Part shown: positions 43,985 to 53,177 of the stretch, piece after piece
How positions within the stretch are numbered: the stretch's first letter is position 1
Layout: each line of letters opens with the position of its first letter
The notes under the pieces: model-generated
Told to the model about the DNA's origin: nothing
The model's database searches: none
Seen by the model: only the letters and a program-made list of their open reading frames with translations
Origin: Rossellomorea marisflavi
GTDB taxonomy: Bacteria; Bacillota; Bacilli; Bacillales; Bacillaceae_B
Assembly (NCBI RefSeq): GCF_022170785.1
Contig: NZ_CP081870.1
Location: 794,001 to 858,000 of the forward strand
Reading direction: 5' to 3'
DNA: 64,000 nucleotides
Position numbers and translations under genes: made by a program

Positions 43985-44510
43985 ACAGATAGCCCTCCTT
44001 TAATATCGGTCTCAGCTGTTTCTTCGCCCGGTTCAGATGTGACTTCACCGTTCCTTCCGGGGACTTCATAAGTACTGCGATTTCCTTTGTGGTCAGGTCA
44101 TGGTAGTACCTCAGTAGAACAATTGTTTTTGCCGTGGGGTTCAGCGAGGTAAAGGCCTCCGTGAGGTCCATGGAATGCAGGTTCGAATCGGCATTCTCGG
44201 ATGAGAGGAGCCCGGCAAAGACATTTTCATCATCGGTCGTGAAATGGCGGGACTCCTTCCGGATGAAATCAATCGCCTTGAAAACGAGGATCTTCGTGAT
44301 CCAGCTTGAAAACCGTTCGGGCTTCTTCAACGTGTGGATGGAGGTGAAAGCAGTATAGATCGTCTCCTGGTAGATGTCCAGGGCGTCCTGCTCATTCCGG
44401 ACGTATACATACGCCGTCCGGTACAGCTTTTCCCTGACTGAACCGATGAGCAGCTCAAACGATTCTTCATCGCCCTTTTTGGCCTTTTTCACTAGTGATG
44501 CGATATCCAT
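43977..44510 (-). CDS. ECF RNA polymerase sigma factor
   Basis: 177 residues from ATG 44510 with AAAGGAGA. Region 2 (YRTAYVYVRNEQDALDIYQE, then WITKILVFKAIDFIRKE) and region 4 (TIVLLRYYHDLTTKEIAVLM, GTVKSHLNRAKKQL). SigV/YlaC-like type by eye. A promoter resembling ECF targets lies 30 bases upstream, indicating self-activation. Confidence 0.92.
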   Translation of the reverse strand: MDIASLVKKAKKGDEESFELLIGSVREKLYRTAYVYVRNEQDALDIYQETIYTAFTSIHTLKKPERFSSWITKILVFKAIDFIRKESRHFTTDDENVFAGLLSSENADSNLHSMDLTEAFTSLNPTAKTIVLLRYYHDLTTKEIAVLMKSPEGTVKSHLNRAKKQLRPILKEGYLYE

Positions 44511-44539
44511 GTGCGTTCTCCTTTCTATTACGTTATATA

Positions 44540-44567
44540 GTCGATTGAGCAGGGGGGAATGGTTGCA
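44540..44567 (-). promoter_or_regulatory. Candidate ECF-type self-promoter
   Basis: On the minus strand TGCAACC (44567-44561), a 17-base spacer and CGAC (44543-44540), matching the AAC / CGAC pattern of SigX-like promoters and placed 30 bases from the sigma gene start. Confidence 0.5.
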
Positions 44568-44720
44568 AGGTATGTAAGATGAGGTAATTTTAAAATAAAT
44601 TTGGGTAGTACCTTCATTGTTTTATCGGATGGTTTAACCCTTTTAATAACTGAAAACCGCTAGGCTTATTGAATAGTACGGCCTTTTCAATTAAGATAAG
44701 GATAAAATTGGGAGTTTTTG

Positions 44721-44941
44721 ATGGGTGGGTGGAATCAAATGAACCGGAAGTTTTCATTCAATGGAAAGATCTATGAGGAGAAAATGAGTGGAAGAGTCAT
44801 GGTTGGAGTAGGATATGGCTTGTTGCTGATGGCGGGAGTGTTCGTGGTGATGGATCAGCTTGTAGTGCCTCGATTGGATTCATGTTTGGACTGAGCTTAT
44901 TGTTTGTCTCGAATTTCTTCAGAGTGAAGAAGGGTGAGTGA
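44721..44941 (+). pseudogene. Small two-TM protein, frameshifted
   Basis: GGGAG precedes ATG 44721. The first frame reads MGGWNQMNRKFSFNGKIYEE and one membrane segment (VMVGVGYGLLLMAGVFVVMD), then stops at 44894. Another frame supplies IGFMFGLSLLFVSNFFRVKK and ends at 44941. Joining them near 44868 gives a two-helix protein of about 73 residues. Confidence 0.5.
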
Positions 44942-44955
44942 GAAGTGAATGGAAG

Positions 44956-44992
44956 AAAAGGAGGCTGCTGTTTTAACGCGTAGCCTCCTTTT
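44956..44992. terminator. Bidirectional terminator
   Basis: AAAAGGAGGCT and AGCCTCCTTTT, a perfect 11-bp stem with a 15-base loop, between convergent genes. Confidence 0.82.
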
Positions 44993-45518
44993 AAGAATCA
45001 TTACGATGAACGCGCCAGTCTTCAGTGACCATGAATGCTTCCACGGTCTCCCCTATTGTCCAGGGCGGTATTCCTTCTGCTTCATTGTCGGTGAACAAAA
45101 GGGTCCTTGCGGTAGAATCAGAGAATAGAAGGGTTTCATCACTTTTCTTATTGATAAGTGGCTGTTCCTCACAATCGTTGATGCTGGTTCTGATGAATGA
45201 ACACTCTCTTAATCGCTCATTGACGGCGGATCCACTTGCCTTCCCCTCGAACAACTCGACCTTGATTGTGGTATAGGTAGCCCTCTGGTTTGAATGTCCG
45301 AAGATTTCGTCATGCATGTTCTCCATGAAGTTCTCATATCGATCGCGATTCTCCCAGAAAGAGTAGATGTATGCGATGGATGCGTCTGATGTGTCCCATC
45401 CACCCAACTGGACAATGAATCCCTCTACCGTTCTAAGGGCAACCCACACCATTTGCGCCATATGAAATGACTCGCGTTGATAGGACTCCACGGTGCATAC
45501 GATACGTTTTACCAGCAT
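44991..45518 (-). CDS. ydbC: YdbC-like DUF4937 protein
   Basis: 175 residues from ATG 45518 (AAGGAGG). The block MAQMVWVALRTVEGFIVQLG, then GWDTSDASIAYIYSFWENRD and YENFMENMHDEIF, is the dimeric alpha-beta barrel layout of the YdbC/DUF4937 family. Family role unknown. Confidence 0.85.
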   Translation of the reverse strand: MLVKRIVCTVESYQRESFHMAQMVWVALRTVEGFIVQLGGWDTSDASIAYIYSFWENRDRYENFMENMHDEIFGHSNQRATYTTIKVELFEGKASGSAVNERLRECSFIRTSINDCEEQPLINKKSDETLLFSDSTARTLLFTDNEAEGIPPWTIGETVEAFMVTEDWRVHRNDS

Positions 45519-45617
45519 GTGAGGTTCCTCCTTCGGTGTTCTAGCAACAGTCTAGCGGAGGATGGGGAGGTGGGAACCGACATTTGGCGGAACCCCAATG
45601 ATTTCAAGGGAAAAGAA

Positions 45618-46067
45618 TTAATCCTTCTCAATCTTCACCTCGATCACTCCGGATCCCGCCTCGACTTCCATGTATTTATTCGAATACTCATCTTCTTCCC
45701 TCCAAGGCACATACACGGTCTTGAACGCCTGTTCCTGTTCGTCTAGGAACGTAAGGTTGACGATATCGCGATAGTGAAGGATGCGGCCCAACACAGCCGG
45801 ACGCTCGTGCACCACGTTACTAAGGGGATTGCTCGTGTACATCCCCGCAGGATGGGGCTCGGTATTTGGATCATACGCCAAGACGGCTTCATCCTCAAAA
45901 CTGATTGCCATATGGAGGGAATCAGTCGAGTATGATGTGCCTTCCCCATAAGCAGTGACCCCATTTTCTTTCTGTGGACCTACGTCCAACCTCACCAATC
46001 GATCGGCCCTGACCCTGATGGACTCCACATTCTCGAACACAATATCAACGTAATGAAACTCGTTCAC
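45618..46067 (-). CDS. Hypothetical protein
   Basis: 149 residues from GTG 46067, five bases after GGAGGGG; ATG 46082 is a possible earlier start. Mostly beta strands with VDIVFENVESIRVRADRLVR and a hydrophilic end. No signal peptide or known motif. Confidence 0.6.
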   Translation of the reverse strand: MNEFHYVDIVFENVESIRVRADRLVRLDVGPQKENGVTAYGEGTSYSTDSLHMAISFEDEAVLAYDPNTEPHPAGMYTSNPLSNVVHERPAVLGRILHYRDIVNLTFLDEQEQAFKTVYVPWREEDEYSNKYMEVEAGSGVIEVKIEKD

Positions 46068-46191
46068 ACGATCCCCTCCCATTGTACCTTTCTATCATTC
46101 TTCCATTATATACAATCCCGATGGGGGCACAACCGTAACAAAATAGAAAAAGCCTATGTATGTTGGAACTAGAGAGGGAGGAATGATAAGA

Positions 46192-46550
46192 ATGGAAAGA
46201 TGCAAGGTGTGTCAAATCATCTCGGCTCTGGAGCGACGGGTAAACAATGAAGAGGTGATTTTTTGTTCAGACAGGTGCTATGAGGAGGCTGATGATTCCC
46301 CGAATGATATGAATCACCGTATATCGATGACTATGATGCGATGAGTTGGGAGTACATCGACTGTTGGAGCCAGTATGACCCGAAGCACTCCAAAGAAGAA
46401 AAGCGGGCACTGCAAGAAAGGAGCGAGGCTGCGTGGGAAGAGTTTGCTGACTATGAAGGACTTGGTGGGAAAGATGGAATATTCTCTAGAGAAATTTATC
46501 GGTATTTGAGGGAGTTGGAGGAATTGTGGGACGAGATGGAATCGATTTGA
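46192..46550 (+). pseudogene. Zinc-binding small protein, probable frameshift
   Basis: ATG 46192 follows GGGAGG. The first frame gives MERCKVCQIISALERRVNNE and CSDRCYEEADDSPND, a C-x2-C / C-x3-C metal site, ending at 46344. A different frame opens upstream of 46341 as YESPYIDDYDAMSWEYIDCW and runs to 46550 with an acidic helical domain. The second part lacks a ribosome binding site, so a one-base loss near 46309 in one gene is likelier than two genes. The alternative is two overlapping genes (46192-46344 and 46341-46550). Confidence 0.5.
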
Positions 46551-46590
46551 TACTTGGTGGACGGTTGGTTTAGTGTGTTCTATAACTAAA

Positions 46591-46655
46591 AATGGTGCAT
46601 GGTGGCGGTTCCCATGCACCATTTTTTTGACGCATCGGAACCGTCCCTATGTGTT
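46591..46655. repeat. Dispersed GGGACGGTTCC hairpin repeat, copy 1
   Basis: ATGGTGCATGGTGGCGGTTC and CCATGCACCATTTTTTT make a terminator-like hairpin; GGAACCGTCCC follows. Two closer copies lie at 53949 and 55855. The gap between the zinc-binding gene and the binding-protein gene holds only this and the promoter region. Confidence 0.8.
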
Positions 46656-46748
46656 CATTTTTCCGGATATTCTGGGTTGGATTTCGGATTGTGGGTGGGT
46701 AGGGATAGGTTTAAAGTAGAGATAAGATCAGTTAAGGGAGTGAAGGAA

Positions 46749-47774
46749 TTGAAAAAACGCACTAGTTTATTTTTATGCCTTATTATGTTAACGCTTACAC
46801 TTGCCGCGTGTTCGTCAGGAGACAAGAAGACCGGAGGAGACTCCAAGGAGTTAACAGTGTATTCACCTCATCCGCTCGAATTCACAGAGCCTCTTGTTAA
46901 AGACTTTGAAAATGAAACCGGTATCAAAGTAGAATTGATTTCGGCTGGATCTGGAGAACTATTGAAGCGTGTTGAGTCAGAAAGTAAGAATCCGTTATCG
47001 GATGTCCTCTGGGGAGGTTCAATCTCGACGTTGAGCTCCAAGAAAGACTTGTTTGAGAAATATGAGTCTTCTAATGAAGAGGATGTCATTGATTCCTATA
47101 AGAATACGGATGGATATATTACACGTTTCTCTGTTGTTCCAAGTGTCATTATGGTGAATACGAACCTGATCGGTGATGTGAAGGTGGAAGGCTATCAAGA
47201 CCTCTTGAACAAAGAACTAAAAGGGACGATTGCGAATGCGGATCCTTCCAAATCTTCATCTTCATTCGAGCACTTAATCAACCAGCTATATGCAATGGGT
47301 GAAGGTGTACCGGATGACGGCTGGGACTATGTGTCTGACTTTGTGAAAAATCTCGATGGGAAGCTATTAAGTGGTTCGTCCGCAGTGTACAAAGGGGTAG
47401 CAGATGGTGAGTATACGGTTGGACTGACGTTCGAAGAAGCAGCACTGAACTATGTGAAAAATGGGGCACCTGTGGAAGTCGTCTATCCTGAAGAAGGAAC
47501 GATTGCGAAAGCTGATGGAATGGCCATCATCAAGGATGCAAACAACTTGGAGAATGCCAAGAAATTTGTGGACTATGTAACGGGAAAAGAAGTGCAACAG
47601 AAAATCACGTCTGAATTGAACCGTCGTTCGGTCTTGAAGGGGATCGAAATCGATCCCAAGTCAGGAATGAAAGATTTAAACGATGTGAAAGTCATCAAGG
47701 ACGATGAAGAATGGTCTAATGATAATAAAGAAGAATTGCTGAGCAAATACAAGGACATCTTTACAAGCAATTAA
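46749..47774 (+). CDS. ABC transporter substrate-binding lipoprotein (Fe3+/hexose-phosphate type)
   Basis: 341 residues from TTG 46749, eight bases after AAGGGAG; the open frame starts 150 bases earlier without a site. Lipobox LAAC gives Cys21. A type 2 periplasmic fold: LTVYSPHPLEFTEPLVKDFE, SDVLWGGSISTLSSKKDLFE, and the class motif EEAALNYVKNGAPVEVVYPE. Relatives are labelled ferric, 2-aminoethylphosphonate or hexose-phosphate binders (FbpA, HptA, AfuA). With the kinase and regulator downstream resembling HptRS, a phosphorylated organic substrate fits better than iron. Confidence 0.85.
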   Translation: MKKRTSLFLCLIMLTLTLAACSSGDKKTGGDSKELTVYSPHPLEFTEPLVKDFENETGIKVELISAGSGELLKRVESESKNPLSDVLWGGSISTLSSKKDLFEKYESSNEEDVIDSYKNTDGYITRFSVVPSVIMVNTNLIGDVKVEGYQDLLNKELKGTIANADPSKSSSSFEHLINQLYAMGEGVPDDGWDYVSDFVKNLDGKLLSGSSAVYKGVADGEYTVGLTFEEAALNYVKNGAPVEVVYPEEGTIAKADGMAIIKDANNLENAKKFVDYVTGKEVQQKITSELNRRSVLKGIEIDPKSGMKDLNDVKVIKDDEEWSNDNKEELLSKYKDIFTSN

Positions 47775-47782
47775 GATGAATA

Positions 47783-47818
47783 GGCCGCCTCCCTCACGAA
47801 GAGGAGGCGGTCCTTTTT
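47783..47818 (+). terminator. Hairpin between binding protein and ATPase
   Basis: GGCCGCCTCC pairs with GGAGGCGGTCC (one wobble) around CTCACGAAGA, then TTTTTA. A partial terminator here would favour synthesis of the binding protein over the membrane parts. Confidence 0.75.
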
Positions 47819-47837
47819 AAACCAGGGGGAATGAAAC

Positions 47838-48944
47838 ATGCCGACTCAAATCACGTTTAATGATGTAACCAAGAAGTACGGAGATACAACGGTCATTGAT
47901 GGTCTTTCATTGGATATAAAAGAAGGAGAACTTTTCACATTGCTGGGTCCTTCCGGGTGTGGGAAAACCACGCTGCTCAGGATGATTGCAGGGTTCCACA
48001 GTGTAGATGGGGGAGAGATTTCGTTTAACGAACAGGTGATCAATGAGATCCCGGTCAATAAGCGGGACATCGGAATGGTGTTCCAAAGCTACGCCATCTT
48101 CCCGCATATGACGGTGAAGGATAATGTAAAGTATGGGCTGAACGCACGGAAGCTTCCGAAAGATGAAAAATCCAGACGGCTGGAGGAAATCTTGGAGACG
48201 GTCCAGATCACCCAATATCAGGACCGGCTTCCAGCACGACTTTCCGGAGGGCAACAGCAAAGGGTGGCACTCGCCCGTGCAATCGTCATTCATCCGAAGG
48301 TGTTACTCATGGATGAGCCCCTGTCCAACTTGGATGCGAAATTGAGAATTGATATGCGTCGTGCTATCAACGAGATTCAGAAGAAGATTGGCATCACGAC
48401 GGTATATGTTACTCATGACCAAGAGGAGGCACTCGCCATTTCCGATCGGATCGCCGTCATGAATCACGGTGAAATCCAACAGGTCGGTTCTCCCACAGAT
48501 ATCTATCTTCGCCCGGCCAATCAGTTCGTAGCCACGTTCATCGGACACTCAAACCTATTTAGCGGGAAGGTATCACACCAAGGTGGGAAAACCCTGATTA
48601 CCTTGGTGGATGGATTCACCTTCGAGATGACGAATCTCAAGAGTGAAGCGAAGGACGGAGCGGCGGTGACGGTTGCCGTCCGTCCTGAGGAATTCATCAT
48701 TTCAGAATCAGAGGAAGGGATTGATGGGATGGTTACATTCCGGAACTTCCTCGGGAAATATATTCACTATGAGATTCAGCTTCCAGATGGAAGCAAGGTG
48801 GAACTCAGTCAGGATACCAACACATCTAAGCACTTCTTTGAAGTGAACCAGACGGTCAAGCTCCAGCTGTTGGTCAACAAAATCAATGTCTTCACGGAGG
48901 ACGGGGAGCACAGTCTGATTGAAGGGGTTGTGAAATATGAATAA
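47838..48944 (+). CDS. ABC transporter ATPase
   Basis: 368 residues. Walker A GPSGCGKTT, signature LSGGQQQRVALARA, Walker B VLLMDEPLSNLD and the switch His in VTHDQEEAL, then a TOBE domain after about 240 (VAVRPEEFIISESEEG). It powers the permease encoded next and overlaps it by eight bases. Type resembles FbpC/PotA. Confidence 0.95.
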   Translation: MPTQITFNDVTKKYGDTTVIDGLSLDIKEGELFTLLGPSGCGKTTLLRMIAGFHSVDGGEISFNEQVINEIPVNKRDIGMVFQSYAIFPHMTVKDNVKYGLNARKLPKDEKSRRLEEILETVQITQYQDRLPARLSGGQQQRVALARAIVIHPKVLLMDEPLSNLDAKLRIDMRRAINEIQKKIGITTVYVTHDQEEALAISDRIAVMNHGEIQQVGSPTDIYLRPANQFVATFIGHSNLFSGKVSHQGGKTLITLVDGFTFEMTNLKSEAKDGAAVTVAVRPEEFIISESEEGIDGMVTFRNFLGKYIHYEIQLPDGSKVELSQDTNTSKHFFEVNQTVKLQLLVNKINVFTEDGEHSLIEGVVKYE

Positions 48945-50598
48945 GCGATTCCCTAGATTCAAACTCGACTTCTGGAACATTATGATCATTCTCTGTTTGG
49001 CGATCTTCGTCCTGTTCCTCGTCTATCCATTATCATCTTTGATCATCAATAGTTTCAAAAGTCCGGGCTCAGACAGCTTCACGTGGGCCAACTATCAAAC
49101 ATTCTTTGAGAAAAAGTATTACTATGAATCGCTCTTCAACAGTTTCTCTATTACCATTCTGGTCACGATCTTCGCCGTCCTGCTTGGAGTACCCCTTGCC
49201 TATCTGATGACGACGATGAAGATCAAGGGGAAAGGGGTTCTTGAAGTCCTTATCATCATCTCCGTCCTGTCCCCACCGTTTATCGGGGCGTATTCATGGA
49301 TCCTCCTGTTGGGGAGAAGCGGGGTCGTCTCGACGTTCTTCAAGGAACATTTTAATATTCAAACCCCGAGTATTTATGGGTTTGCGGGCATTCTGATCGT
49401 CTTCACCTTCAAGCTGTTTCCGTTCATCTATCTGTATGTATCAGGGGCATTGAAGAAAATGGATTCGTCCCTGATCGAGGCAGCTGAAAGTCTAGGGACG
49501 ACTGGGATGAAAAAGGTCTATACGCTCATCCTACCGCTGATTTTGCCAACGATTCTTGCAGGGTCTCTCCTTGTATTCATGAATGCACTGGCTGATTTCG
49601 GTACGCCGATGCTGATCGGCGAAGGCTTCTCCACGATGCCGGTCCTGATCTACTCTGAGTTTATCAGTGAAGTCGGAGGCAATGCGTCATTTGCCGCGGC
49701 GCTCAGCACCATCATGATCATCATTACCGCCATCATCTTCATCGGTCAAAAATACATTGTGAACAAGAAGTCCTTTGAAATGAGCTCGTTGCGCCCTATC
49801 AAACCAGTGAAAGTAAAAGGGTTCAGGAATGTAATGGCACATCTCTTCATCTATGTAACGATTGCCATTGCCATCATTCCTCAAATCACGGTCATCTACA
49901 CGTCCTTCTTGAAGACGCAGGGATCGATCTTTGTTCCTGGGTTTTCACTGGACAGCTATATCACCGTGATGGATCGTATGGGAGATTCCATCATGAATAC
50001 ATTCGTGTACGGACTGATTGCCATCATCATCATCATTATCCTCGGGATGTTGATTGCCTATGTTTCCGTGCGACGGAAGAATTTCTTCACATCCCTTCTC
50101 GATACGATTGCGATGTTCCCATACATCATTCCGGGATCGGTTCTTGGAATCACCTTATTGGTTGCCTTCAATGACGAACCATTGCTGCTGAGCGGTGGAG
50201 CAGCCATCATGATCATCTCGTATGTGATCAGGCGGTTGCCATATACGATGCGTTCAAGTGCGGCCATCATCTATCAGTTGAGTCCAAGTCTCGAGGAAGC
50301 ATCGATCAGTCTCGGCTATTCGCAGCTTCGTACCTTCCTGAATGTAACGGCGAAACTGATGATGCCAGGGGTACTGGCCGGTGCGCTTCTCAGTTGGATC
50401 ACCGTCATCAACGAATTGAGTTCATCGATCATCCTCTTTACGGGAAGTACGAGGACGATGTCTGTGGCCATCTACTCGGAGGTCATCAGGGCAAGTTACG
50501 GGACGGCTGCCGCATTATCCACGATCTTGACGGTCACGACGATCATCACGCTGATCATCTTCTTTACGTTCAATAAGACCAAGGAAATCAGTATTTAG
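48937..50598 (+). CDS. ABC transporter permease, two fused domains
   Basis: 553 residues with about 12 membrane helices in two BPD_transp_1 units. Coupling EAA-type loops: EAAESLGTTGMKKVYTLILP near 185 and EASISLGYSQLRTFLNVTAK near 450. The fused FbpB-like layout belongs to Fe3+/organophosphate importers. Coupled to the ATPase gene. Confidence 0.93.
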   Translation: MNKRFPRFKLDFWNIMIILCLAIFVLFLVYPLSSLIINSFKSPGSDSFTWANYQTFFEKKYYYESLFNSFSITILVTIFAVLLGVPLAYLMTTMKIKGKGVLEVLIIISVLSPPFIGAYSWILLLGRSGVVSTFFKEHFNIQTPSIYGFAGILIVFTFKLFPFIYLYVSGALKKMDSSLIEAAESLGTTGMKKVYTLILPLILPTILAGSLLVFMNALADFGTPMLIGEGFSTMPVLIYSEFISEVGGNASFAAALSTIMIIITAIIFIGQKYIVNKKSFEMSSLRPIKPVKVKGFRNVMAHLFIYVTIAIAIIPQITVIYTSFLKTQGSIFVPGFSLDSYITVMDRMGDSIMNTFVYGLIAIIIIIILGMLIAYVSVRRKNFFTSLLDTIAMFPYIIPGSVLGITLLVAFNDEPLLLSGGAAIMIISYVIRRLPYTMRSSAAIIYQLSPSLEEASISLGYSQLRTFLNVTAKLMMPGVLAGALLSWITVINELSSSIILFTGSTRTMSVAIYSEVIRASYGTAAALSTILTVTTIITLIIFFTFNKTKEISI

Positions 50599-50612
50599 AG
50601 AGGGGGAAGAGG

Positions 50613-51440
50613 ATGGCATACACTGTAGTGGAATCGTACACCCACGCCAAGACGGGGCGGGACGAAGATAACGAAGACCGCATTGTGACCGTGCCCGGTT
50701 TTGCCGCGGTGATCGATGGCATGACGCCCCAGGATAAGAGTCTTTATTCCGGGGTATCCCCTGCCCTGATCTGTACAGAACGGCTCTCCGAGTGCATCGG
50801 GCGCTTTGCTCAGGAGATATCGTGTTATGATGCCGTTACGGCTCTGACGGACTGTATCGCGGATTACTACCGGGAACATCACATTATCGAGAATGTCAGC
50901 AACCACCCCCATAAGCGCATGGGAGCCAACATCATCCTGTACAGCGACCATCGCAAGGAAGTGTGGTTCGTCGGGGACTGTCAGTGTTCCATCGACGGGG
51001 TGGTGACCACGAATGAAAAGCTCGTAGATCAATTGATGACAGATATGAGGATCACCATTATCAGGAGCTATCTGGAAACGAGAGACCTTGAGGATTTGTA
51101 CGAAAAAGATCTCAGCACCCTGCACATCCAGCCGTTTCTACGACAGCAGTACCATCACCAGAACAACCAAACGGATTCACCACTAGCCTACACCGTCATC
51201 GATGGCTTCCCGGTCATTCGGGATCAGGTGAAAGTGATCAATGTGAAAGAGGCAAAAGACGTGATCTTGGCAAGTGACGGGTATCCTGTCCTGAAGGAAG
51301 ACCTTGCCCAAACGGAAGCGGCCCTCGCTCACTTACTCAAGAACGATCCCCTATGCTATTTTCTTAAGCCAAACACAAAAGGGCTAGAGAAAGGGAAAGA
51401 TTCGTTTGACGATCGGGCTTATCTAAGAATGAAAGTGTAG
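50613..51440 (+). CDS. PP2C-type phosphatase in the transporter operon
   Basis: 275 residues, ATG 50613 with AGAGGGGG, 14 bases after the permease. PP2C metal residues look complete: Asp in GRDEDNEDR (17-22), Asp35-Gly36 in AAVIDGMTP, GANIILYS with VWFVGDCQCS, ILASDGYPV and FDDRAYLRM at the end. The core is short and carries an unusual insert around 150-195 rich in His/Gln. Cytoplasmic. It might dephosphorylate the imported compound or a signalling protein; both are inference. Confidence 0.85.
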   Translation: MAYTVVESYTHAKTGRDEDNEDRIVTVPGFAAVIDGMTPQDKSLYSGVSPALICTERLSECIGRFAQEISCYDAVTALTDCIADYYREHHIIENVSNHPHKRMGANIILYSDHRKEVWFVGDCQCSIDGVVTTNEKLVDQLMTDMRITIIRSYLETRDLEDLYEKDLSTLHIQPFLRQQYHHQNNQTDSPLAYTVIDGFPVIRDQVKVINVKEAKDVILASDGYPVLKEDLAQTEAALAHLLKNDPLCYFLKPNTKGLEKGKDSFDDRAYLRMKV

Positions 51441-51504
51441 TCAGCTAGTAGAGGGACTCTTATAATAAGAGATACAATGCTTCCAATAAGTTGGTGTGAT
51501 CATC

Positions 51505-53175
51505 ATGATAGGAAACACAACGATTAACAAACTGTATCGTGAGAAACTAAGTCGGTCCCTGCTCCTGTTTGCGATTATCCCTACGATTCTCGTAACGGGA
51601 GTTTTCTTTCAACTGTTCTTCATGATTATCAATGAAATCAGCGATCGGGAACTTACCAGTCAAAACAAGGAATTATCTTCGTTTTTGTCGAGCGAAATCA
51701 CGTCGTACAAAAAAGAGATTCAAGCCCTTCAAGAAGATCCCAGGCTGTTCCGGGTGTTCAAGACGAATGACGTGCATAACGACATGTACAAGGAACTCTA
51801 TCAAGTGGTCACCGATCACCAATTGAAGAGTAATTTTTATATTGTCGATGTAAAAGGGAACATCCTTTTAACGAATGCCTATAAGGATAACACGGCACAG
51901 ATTTATTATGATAAGTATCTGACAAAGGTCAATAAGAATCAGGATAGAGACATTACCTTTTATAATGAAAAGGATAATCATGCGGCTGATTTCACCTTTT
52001 TAAAGATGACGGCACCAATCTACGATGGCAATAAGGTAAGCGGATTCATCATCTTTGATCTGCAGTCCAATCAGTTGAGGCGATTCTATGAGAATATGAA
52101 TTATACAGATATCGTCATTACCGATCCCTTCGGTAACCAGCTATTCTCATCAAAACGATCGCTGATCCTGGATAATGGCAAGATTGGTGTGCTATCCAAG
52201 AAGGGGTACCATACCGTTTCCTCTTCCATTGTCCAGGATGAATTCATTGTTCACTCCATACGCTATGAAGGACTGTTACAAAAGGGATTCTTTTTCGGAT
52301 TCCTTGGCCTATTCGTCATTTGTGGTCTGATGGTCATCATCACGAGGCTCTTTGCCAATCGCATCGCTCGGAAAAAAACGAAGTCCATCGATACTCTACT
52401 TTCAACGATTCTGGACGTCAACGAAGGAAGGTATAAAGGATATAACCAACTGGAGGAACAGGATGAATTTGAAACGATCAATTATTATCTTCATGACATG
52501 ATCCTTTCCAAGAACCTTCTTCTTTCAGAGAATAAAGAAATCCATATTCGGAAGACGGAGGCCGAGATCAAGCAGCTTCAGATGCAATTCAATCCGCATT
52601 TCCTCTTCAACACGCTGGAAAACATCAAATTTATGATCCGCATGAATCCTTCATCTGCCGAGGAGCTTCTCTTAAAGCTATCTTCGATCCTTCGCTACTC
52701 GATTGATAATACCGATCAGGATAGCCCGTTGAAGGATGATATCAAGTATATTTACGATTACCTCGACATCCAGAAGGCAAGGTTTGAAGAACGATTGAGT
52801 TTCACCGTAGAGATACCGGAAGAACTGGGAACCACTCCGATACCGAAGTTGATTATGCAGCCTTTGGTGGAGAATGCAGTGAAATATGGCATTGATCATG
52901 TCGAACATCTGCAGATCAAGATCAAGGCATCCAGAATAGGGAATAAGCTCATCATCATGATATTAGATACGGGGAGTGGATTCACGCAGTCCCGGTTACA
53001 GGAAATCAGAGACTTGTTACACACTACTCAAAATCCTTCCAACCATATCGGGATCTACAATGTGCACAGACGGATCCAATTGAAATATGGACGATCGTAT
53101 GGAGTGAGAGTATTTAGTGAAGAGAATAAAGGAAGCCTTCTATTGATCACCATTCCTTTTAGAGAGGAAGAGTAA
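51505..53175 (+). CDS. YesM/HptS-like sensor histidine kinase
   Basis: 556 residues from ATG 51505; a GTG three codons earlier is possible. Membrane helices near 20-45 and 265-285 enclose an outside Cache-like domain (FYIVDVKGNILLTNAYKDNT). HAMP then His_kinase with His365 in QLQMQFNPHFLFNTLENIKF, and HATPase (PLVENAVKYGIDHVEHLQIK, DTGSGF). LytS/YesM type kinases such as HptS sense sugar phosphates with the help of a binding protein. Confidence 0.92.
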   Translation: MIGNTTINKLYREKLSRSLLLFAIIPTILVTGVFFQLFFMIINEISDRELTSQNKELSSFLSSEITSYKKEIQALQEDPRLFRVFKTNDVHNDMYKELYQVVTDHQLKSNFYIVDVKGNILLTNAYKDNTAQIYYDKYLTKVNKNQDRDITFYNEKDNHAADFTFLKMTAPIYDGNKVSGFIIFDLQSNQLRRFYENMNYTDIVITDPFGNQLFSSKRSLILDNGKIGVLSKKGYHTVSSSIVQDEFIVHSIRYEGLLQKGFFFGFLGLFVICGLMVIITRLFANRIARKKTKSIDTLLSTILDVNEGRYKGYNQLEEQDEFETINYYLHDMILSKNLLLSENKEIHIRKTEAEIKQLQMQFNPHFLFNTLENIKFMIRMNPSSAEELLLKLSSILRYSIDNTDQDSPLKDDIKYIYDYLDIQKARFEERLSFTVEIPEELGTTPIPKLIMQPLVENAVKYGIDHVEHLQIKIKASRIGNKLIIMILDTGSGFTQSRLQEIRDLLHTTQNPSNHIGIYNVHRRIQLKYGRSYGVRVFSEENKGSLLLITIPFREEE

Positions 53176-53177
53176 CG

